10,709 nt of DNA from an uncultured Intrasporangium sp. Its GTDB lineage: Bacteria > Actinomycetota > Actinomycetes > Actinomycetales > Dermatophilaceae. This document shows positions 6,885 to 10,709 of this stretch, piece by piece; the stretch's first letter is position 1, and every line of letters begins with the position of its first letter. Location: the NCBI GenBank assembly GCA_937873285.1, contig CALMNV010000154.1:1-10709 (forward strand), read 5' to 3'. Made by a program: the position numbers and the translations under genes. The notes under the pieces were generated by a model. The model worked only from the letters and a program-made list of their open reading frames with translations, ran no database searches and was not told the origin of the DNA.

Positions 6885-8085
6885 CCTCCCGCGAGGGCGC
6901 CCACAGCCGCCCCGGCGCAGGGCGCCGGGCGCGCGGGCCGAGGAGCGCCGCCGCGGTGAGCACGGCCGGCACGAGGAGGCGCAGCACGGCGCCGAGGGCC
7001 GGGGCCCACGGCGACACGACGAGGTCCAGCGCCACCCAGCCGGCGGTGACCAGGGTGAGGACGGGCACCCGGCGCGTGGCGAGGTCGACCAGCATCGCAC
7101 CGACGGCGAGACCGGCGGCATAGTAGGGGTAGGTGCCCGGGTCGAGCACGATGCGCGCCGCCACGACGACCAGCGGCACGGCGAGCAGCCGACCGCGCCG
7201 CACCGCCACCCAGGCGAGGAGCGCCCCGAGCGCCAGCTGCGCGGGCCGGTCCCACGGCGGCGTGGCGGCTGCGTGGACCCCGAGGAGGCGCAGCACCGAG
7301 TCGTCGGCGACGTCGATCGTGAACCGGCCCACGTCGAGGGTGCGCCGGTCGGCGAGGACGAACGGCACCCACGGGAGCACGACGGCGAGGACGTATGCCG
7401 TGACGGCTCGCCCGCGCGCCGGCGAGGCCAGCACGAGCAGCACGACCGCCACGGGGGCCGCCCACGGCTTGGCGTCCGTGGCCGCGGCCAGGAGCAGCGC
7501 GGCGACGACGGGCCGCCGGTGCGCCAGGGCGAGGAGCCCGAGAGGCAGCGCCCCCAGGGCGAGAGCGTCGTCGAGATGGCCGTAGTGCACGGCCAGCACC
7601 TGCCAGACCGGCAGGAACGCCGCGCCGGCCCATCCGACGGCCCGCGCCCCCACGGATCGGCCGGTCACCTGGGAGGCGAGGCGGGCCGCGGCGAGCAGCA
7701 CGAGCAGACCCACCCCGGTCATGAGCAGGGCACCGAGCAGGGCGCTGGGCAGGAAGCCCGCCTGGCTCAGCGGCGCCGCCACGAGCAGCGTGAGCGGCCC
7801 CATCTGCAGCTCCGGGTGGCTGGCGTAGGTGTGCAGGCCGCCGCCAGCCGTCCCGGACAGCAGGGCCTGGCCTCCGGTGACGAAGTAGTGCCAGGAGTAC
7901 ATGCCGCCCCAGGCGCTGGCGATGCTCGCGACGGCGAGGACGGCCCCCAGCGCCCGCAGGGCGGTGGCCGCGGGGCGCACGGTCAGGCTCGCCGTCCGGT
8001 GCGACGCGCGGGGCGGCGCCACCCGGGCGCCGGGTGCCGCGAGCGTCTCCGCCCCCGGCTCCTCGACGACGGTGTCACCGCGCAT
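6856..8085 (-). CDS. Polytopic membrane protein, GT-C / DUF2029 (GT87)-like, putative lipid-linked-sugar glycosyltransferase
   Basis: The 409-residue protein has a cytoplasmic-looking 40-residue N-terminus and then roughly ten hydrophobic helices. A GT-C-like pattern is visible: an early loop with WHYFVTGG, LHTYASHPELQMGPL (84-98), a HLDDALAL segment (170-177) and an AKPW motif (205-208), as seen in DUF2029/GT87-like proteins. That would predict transfer of a sugar from a polyprenyl-phosphate donor outside the membrane, but the substrate is unknown and homologues are often just called hypothetical. The ATG at 8085 has AGGGAG 9 nt upstream and overlaps the end of the ABC transporter gene by 11 bp, so the two form an operon. 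The open frame continues upstream of 8085 only as a shadow of the ABC gene. Its stop lies inside the histidine kinase gene. Confidence 0.75.
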   Translation of the reverse strand: MRGDTVVEEPGAETLAAPGARVAPPRASHRTASLTVRPAATALRALGAVLAVASIASAWGGMYSWHYFVTGGQALLSGTAGGGLHTYASHPELQMGPLTLLVAAPLSQAGFLPSALLGALLMTGVGLLVLLAAARLASQVTGRSVGARAVGWAGAAFLPVWQVLAVHYGHLDDALALGALPLGLLALAHRRPVVAALLLAAATDAKPWAAPVAVVLLVLASPARGRAVTAYVLAVVLPWVPFVLADRRTLDVGRFTIDVADDSVLRLLGVHAAATPPWDRPAQLALGALLAWVAVRRGRLLAVPLVVVAARIVLDPGTYPYYAAGLAVGAMLVDLATRRVPVLTLVTAGWVALDLVVSPWAPALGAVLRLLVPAVLTAAALLGPRARRPAPGRLWAPSREVSRPAAAAG

Positions 8086-9895
8086 GGCTGCGCTCCCTGC
8101 CCCGGATGGGAGCCGCGCTGCCCCGGCGTCGCTCGACGAGTCGCCCGCAGCGCAGCTCGAAGACGCGGTCGGCGATCTCCAGCGTGGCCGCCGAGTGGGT
8201 GACGAGGAGCACCGCCCGTTCGGGCCGGTCGGCCCGGAGGGCCTCGCACACCCGCCCTTCGGTGGCGGTGTCGAGCGAGGCGGTCGGCTCGTCGAGGACG
8301 AGCACCGAGGGCGTGCGGGCCAGAGCGCGGGCCAGGGCGAGCCGGTGCCGCTCCCCGCCGCTGAGCGAGGCCCCCCGGGGACCGATGCCCTGTTCGGCAT
8401 GGCTGGCAGCCACCCCGAGCAGGTCCGCCTCGGCCAGGGCGGCGCGCACCGCACCGGCCGAGCGCGGCCGGTCGTACTCGACGTTGTCGCGGATCGTCCC
8501 GTCGAAGACCATCGGCTCCTGCAGCACGGCGGAGACGGCGCGCCGCAGGCCGGGCTCTGCCAGCGTCGCCAGCCGTGTGCCTGCCACATGCACCTCGCCG
8601 GAGTCCGGTGCGTAGAACCCGAGCGCCAGCGACACGAGCGTCGTCTTGCCGGCGCCGCTCGGACCGACGACTGCCACGACCTCGCCGGGCTCGACGCGCA
8701 GCGACACCCCCCGCAGCACCGGGTGGCCGGGCTCGTAGCCGAACCACACGTCGTCGAGCTCCAGCGCGGCGGCCCGGTGCGCGTCACCGGCGAGCGCGGA
8801 CTCGGCCCCCGGGTCGAGGGCAGCCTGCGGCTCCTCGGGAGCCCGGGGGCTCAAGCGAGCCTGCTCGAGCACCGGCACCGGCCGCACCGGGTCCGGCTGC
8901 AGCCGTGCGGTGGCGAACACCTCCGCGATCCGGTCCAGCCCGACCCCCGCGCGGGCCGCCACGCCGCTCGACGCGCCGAGGCCCCGGATCGGCGCGAAGA
9001 CGGCGAGCAGATAGCTGACGAAGGCGACGACGTCACCCGTCGTGATGGCGCCTGAGGCCGCCAGCCGGGCCCCCTCCCACACGACGGCACCGGCGGCCAA
9101 CGCCGCGAGCACCTCGGCGGCGGCGGGATACACCGATCGCACCCGCACCACGCCGGCCTGCGCGCGGGCTGCATCCGCGGCCAGCCGCGCGTACGCTCGC
9201 GCCTCGTAGCCCGAGGCGCTCAGTGCCTTGACCGTCGCGACCGCGGAGAGGCGCTCCTGGGCCCGCTCCGTCAACGCCGCCGTGCTCTCCCGCAGCACGA
9301 CCTGGGCGCGCCGGCTGGCTCGGGCCTCGAACGCGCTGAGCACGACGACGATGGGCACGACGGCGAGGCCGAGCAGCAGCAGTGGCGGGGAGATGAGAGC
9401 CAGCAGCGCCACGAACAGCACCACGGTGCTGACCTGCGAGACCGCAGAGGCGCTCGCCGAGCACACGAGATCCGACACCGCGCCGACGTCGGTGGACAGG
9501 CGGGTCAGCAGGTCGCCGAGGCGCTGCCGACGGGTCGCCGCCAGGCTGGTCCCGAGGATGGCCCGGAACATCCGGGCGCGCAGCCCGAACACGATCCCTG
9601 CGCTGATGCTGCCACTGAGCCGACCGGCCAGCAGGTTGGCACCGGCGCGCAGGATCCCGGTGCCGGCGATCGCGGCGGCGACGGTGGCGGCGAGGTCCAC
9701 CCGATGACGCAGCAGCACCGTGTCCACGAGGATCTTCAGCAGCCAGATGCGGAGCGCCAGGAACGCCGGCGCGAGGCTGGAGACGAGCAGCAGCGCCGCC
9801 CACCGCAGCCGGTAGCCCTCCAGCACGTCCCGAAGCAGCCGGAGGCGGGGAGCCAGCGCGTCTGGCAGCCAGGGGACGGCGGGGCGGGCGAGCAC
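8075..9895 (-). CDS. ABC exporter half-transporter (fused permease and ATPase)
   Basis: A type IV (ABCB-like) exporter expected to work as a homodimer and pump a substrate out using ATP. Numbering from the GTG at 9895 (606 aa): the membrane domain spans about 30-320 with the expected run of hydrophobic helices. The ATPase domain starts about 375 and holds Walker A GPSGAGKTT (411-419), Q-loop Gln459 in LQEPMVFDGT, signature LSGGE (511-515), Walker B VLVLDE (531-536), D-loop SLD and H-loop His567 in VTHS. All catalytic residues are present. There is no C39 peptidase domain, so it would not itself cleave a leader peptide. No start has a good Shine-Dalgarno. I prefer GTG 9895 because it falls 6 nt after a -10-like CATCAT, which fits a leaderless mRNA; GTG 9913 would add six residues. 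It is first in an operon with the GT-C-like gene and divergent from the 33-aa peptide gene. The substrate is unknown; the neighbouring peptide is a candidate. Confidence 0.92.
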   Translation of the reverse strand: MLARPAVPWLPDALAPRLRLLRDVLEGYRLRWAALLLVSSLAPAFLALRIWLLKILVDTVLLRHRVDLAATVAAAIAGTGILRAGANLLAGRLSGSISAGIVFGLRARMFRAILGTSLAATRRQRLGDLLTRLSTDVGAVSDLVCSASASAVSQVSTVVLFVALLALISPPLLLLGLAVVPIVVVLSAFEARASRRAQVVLRESTAALTERAQERLSAVATVKALSASGYEARAYARLAADAARAQAGVVRVRSVYPAAAEVLAALAAGAVVWEGARLAASGAITTGDVVAFVSYLLAVFAPIRGLGASSGVAARAGVGLDRIAEVFATARLQPDPVRPVPVLEQARLSPRAPEEPQAALDPGAESALAGDAHRAAALELDDVWFGYEPGHPVLRGVSLRVEPGEVVAVVGPSGAGKTTLVSLALGFYAPDSGEVHVAGTRLATLAEPGLRRAVSAVLQEPMVFDGTIRDNVEYDRPRSAGAVRAALAEADLLGVAASHAEQGIGPRGASLSGGERHRLALARALARTPSVLVLDEPTASLDTATEGRVCEALRADRPERAVLLVTHSAATLEIADRVFELRCGRLVERRRGSAAPIRGRERSHAR

Positions 9896-9947
9896 GCACC
9901 GATGATGCGCCACACTCCCTGAACCGACCCTGAACCGACCCTGAAAC
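9896..9947 (-). promoter_or_regulatory. Promoter/operator of the ABC exporter operon: three 11-bp-period direct repeats plus -10-like box
   Basis: Read on the minus strand, GTTTCAG (9947-9941), GGTTCAG (9936-9930) and GGTTCAG (9925-9919) repeat with a period of exactly 11 bp (7-mer plus 4-bp spacers). Then come 11 bp, CATCAT (9907-9902) as a -10-like box, CGGTGC, and the GTG at 9895. The 11-bp period matches direct-repeat sites of OmpR-family regulators and cannot be a coding repeat, since it breaks frame. A second, outward-facing copy of the same arrangement lies upstream of the peptide gene. Regulator identity is inferred only. Confidence 0.7.
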
Positions 9948-9973
9948 CCGGCCACCGGAGCCGGTGCCACCTC

Positions 9974-10013
9974 TCGAGTGGCCACTGCCCGAGGTCCCTG
10001 TCGAGTGGCCACT
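9974..10013. repeat. Two identical palindromes, 27 bp apart, in the divergent control region
   Basis: The 13-mer TCGAGTGGCCACT occurs at 9974-9986 and again at 10001-10013. Inside each is the perfect 10-bp palindrome AGTGGCCACT (9977-9986 and 10004-10013). The pair is centred near 9995, almost exactly midway between the two outward-facing direct-repeat promoters. This could be a two-site operator for a second regulator, or a local 27-bp duplication. Confidence 0.7.
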
Positions 10014-10047
10014 TCCGCACAGCGAGTTCCCCACCGCGACCCTGCAG

Positions 10048-10088
10048 GGTTCAGCGCCGGTTCAGCGGACCGGGCGCAGGATCGGTGC
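10048..10088 (+). promoter_or_regulatory. Promoter/operator of the peptide gene: two 11-bp-period direct repeats plus -10-like box
   Basis: GGTTCAG at 10048-10054 and 10059-10065 (11-bp period) is followed by 11 bp, then CAGGAT (10077-10082) and CGGTGC (10083-10088). This reproduces the exporter promoter: GGTTCAG-N4-GGTTCAG-N11-CANNAT-CGGTGC, including a shared GGCGCA immediately before and into the -10-like box. Repeat, spacing and downstream hexamer agree in both, which is hard to explain by chance. The predicted transcript start is near 10089, giving a leader of about 50 nt. Confidence 0.7.
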
Positions 10089-10116
10089 TGCGGCTGCGAG
10101 AAGCCGCCGCAGCACC
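10084..10116 (+). other. Inverted repeat / leader hairpin upstream of the peptide gene
   Basis: GGTGCTGCGGC (10084-10094) and GCCGCAGCACC (10106-10116) form a perfect 11-bp inverted repeat with an 11-nt loop. If transcription starts near 10089, a shorter alternative stem is available in the RNA: GCGGCT (10090-10095) with AGCCGC (10102-10107) around a GCGAGA loop. It ends about 11-20 nt before the Shine-Dalgarno, so it could stabilise or tune the mRNA. No U-tract follows, so it is not a standard terminator. Confidence 0.55.
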
Positions 10117-10139
10117 CTCTCCCGGAAGGAGGTGACAGC

Positions 10140-10241
10140 ATGGAGGACAACACCGGTCTTGAGGCCACTGAGGGCTCGTCGAACGAGCCCGACACGGGCG
10201 CCGACGTGCAGCAGGAAGGCGACTTCCAGGGCGACTACTGA
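10140..10241 (+). CDS. 33-aa highly acidic peptide of unknown function, divergent from ABC exporter
   Basis: No family is recognised. The product has 33 residues, ten of them Asp/Glu, and no Lys, Arg, His or Cys. The only bulky hydrophobics are L7, V23, F29 and the C-terminal Y33; it ends DFQGDY. It has no signal peptide or TM segment. Evidence that it is a real gene: AAGGAGGT lies 6 nt before the ATG; 28 of 32 codons after the start end in G or C while second positions are AT-richer, as in genuine high-GC genes; a promoter-like element lies upstream and a strong hairpin follows the stop. The promoter copies that of the divergent exporter, so the two are probably co-expressed. It could be an exported or modified (RiPP-like) peptide or a small regulatory protein. 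No modification enzyme is visible in the window. The absence of Cys argues against lanthipeptides and sactipeptides. Confidence 0.7.
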   Translation: MEDNTGLEATEGSSNEPDTGADVQQEGDFQGDY

Positions 10242-10255
10242 GCCCTGAGCTCGTA

Positions 10256-10297
10256 GGCGAGCGGCCCCGGCCCCACGTGGCGCCGGGGCCGCTTGCC
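10256..10297. terminator. Long GC-rich hairpin between convergent genes, probable bidirectional terminator
   Basis: GGCGAGCGGCCCCGG (10256-10270) pairs with CCGGGGCCGCTTGCC (10283-10297): 15 bp with one G-T wobble, and a 12-nt loop containing CCACGTGG. It starts 14 bp after the peptide stop and lies between that gene and the convergent response regulator. No T-run flanks it on either side, which is common for hairpin terminators in high-GC Actinobacteria. Confidence 0.7.
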
Positions 10298-10419
10298 GCT
10301 CTGCGCGCGCCCGTGCGCCCCCCGGCCCCACCGGCCTTTCCGCCACCCGCCTGCCGGACACCGCCGCGCTCGGACCGCACGACGGCATACCCAGGTCGGG
10401 ATCGTGTGCGGGACGCCGA

Positions 10420-10709
10420 CTACGAGCGCGCCGACCCGGTGGGCCGGCTCCGCAGCCGGTAGCCCATGCCGCGGACGGTCTCCAGCGACTCGCGCCCGAA
10501 GGGGGCGTCCAGCTTCTTGCGCAGGTAGCCGATGTAGACCTCGACGATGTTGTCGCTGCCCTCGAAGGCCGGGTCCCAGACGTTGTCGAGCATCTCGGCC
10601 TTGGAGACGACCTCGTCCGGGTGGCGCATCAGGTAGTGCAGCACGGCGAACTGCTTCGCCGTGAGCTTGACCGGCTCCCCCCGGCAGCTGACGAGGCAGG
10701 TGGTGGGGT
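10420..10709 (-). CDS. OmpR-family response regulator, C-terminal DNA-binding part (5' end outside window)
   Basis: The frame is open to the window edge; 95 residues remain, all in the OmpR/PhoB winged-helix domain. Visible are KLTAKQFAVLHYLMRHPDEVVSK (helix 1 and start of helix 2), AEMLDNVWDPAFEG, the recognition helix NIVEVYIGYLRKKL and the wing ETVRGMGYRLR. The receiver domain with its phosphoacceptor Asp lies beyond the right end. This domain type binds direct repeats with about 11-bp spacing, which is what lies 350-500 bp away between the exporter and peptide genes. No kinase gene follows it on its own strand. The histidine kinase at 5499 is a plausible partner, but one could also lie beyond the right edge. 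Confidence 0.93.
   Translation of the reverse strand, partial: PTTCLVSCRGEPVKLTAKQFAVLHYLMRHPDEVVSKAEMLDNVWDPAFEGSDNIVEVYIGYLRKKLDAPFGRESLETVRGMGYRLRSRPTGSARS

Noticed and set aside
8086..8787. Upstream extension of the GT-C-like protein frame to 8787
   Set aside because: It lies inside the ABC ATPase domain in another frame and reads as Arg/Ser-rich shadow. The ATG at 8085 has a good Shine-Dalgarno.
9978..10139. Longer version of the peptide ORF starting at 9978
   Set aside because: It would place the promoter-like repeats and hairpin inside coding sequence. The ATG at 10140 has a near-ideal Shine-Dalgarno and coding-like codon positions begin there.
9914..10195. Upstream extension of the ABC transporter frame to 10195
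   Set aside because: The added residues have no transporter features and would make the control region and the peptide gene coding. The 11-bp repeats do not keep frame.
10140..10241. Lanthipeptide, sactipeptide or lasso-peptide precursor
   Set aside because: There is no Cys, the leader before any Gly would be far too short for a lasso precursor, and no B/C-type or modifying enzymes are in the window.
2290..10390. GTATGC/GCATAC hexamers seen only right of the chimeric join, as a composition marker
   Set aside because: There are only about six copies, and zero in the left 2.2 kb is compatible with chance.

Overview
The window is very GC-rich (roughly 70% or more, with strongly GC-biased third codon positions) and reads as actinobacterial throughout, but it does not look like one continuous locus. 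Bases 1 to about 2240 carry the 3' part of the conserved translation operon: the end of infB, a DUF503/YlxP gene, rbfA, and the start of a DHH-family (NrnA-like) phosphoesterase. From memory of the families, the IF-2 and RbfA sequences look more like Thermoleophilia/Rubrobacteria-type actinobacteria than Micrococcales. The DHH gene then runs in frame into the C-terminal half of a phytoene-desaturase-like FAD oxidoreductase. From there on the genes look like those of a Micrococcales (Dermatophilaceae/Intrasporangiaceae-like) genome. The join near 2222-2255 is either a real rearrangement or, more likely, an assembly chimera.

To the right of the join, a 22-bp tandem repeat (2825-2880) separates the chimeric ORF from a convergent minus-strand pair: an acyl-CoA synthetase (2897-4708) and, upstream of it, a two-TM bacterial PH-domain protein (4742-5323). 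A plus-strand sensor histidine kinase (5499-6884) is divergent from the PH gene. Its 3' end overlaps, tail to tail, a minus-strand operon made of an ABC exporter half-transporter (8075-9895) and a polytopic GT-C-like membrane protein (6856-8085).

The most interesting part is 9896-10297. Divergent from the exporter is a 33-residue, very acidic peptide gene (10140-10241) with an excellent Shine-Dalgarno and a strong 3' hairpin. Between the two genes lie two near-copies of the same promoter element, facing outward: direct repeats of GGTTCAG with 11-bp period, then 11 bp, then a CANNAT -10-like box followed by CGGTGC. Two identical 10-bp palindromes sit midway. An 11-bp direct-repeat period is typical of OmpR-family response regulators, and such a regulator (C-terminal part only) ends the window on the minus strand (10420-10709). 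The histidine kinase at 5499 is of a type that pairs with this kind of regulator.

A working model for the right half is a two-component-controlled unit in which peptide and exporter are co-expressed from mirrored promoters. The peptide's function, any modification of it and the exporter's substrate are unknown.
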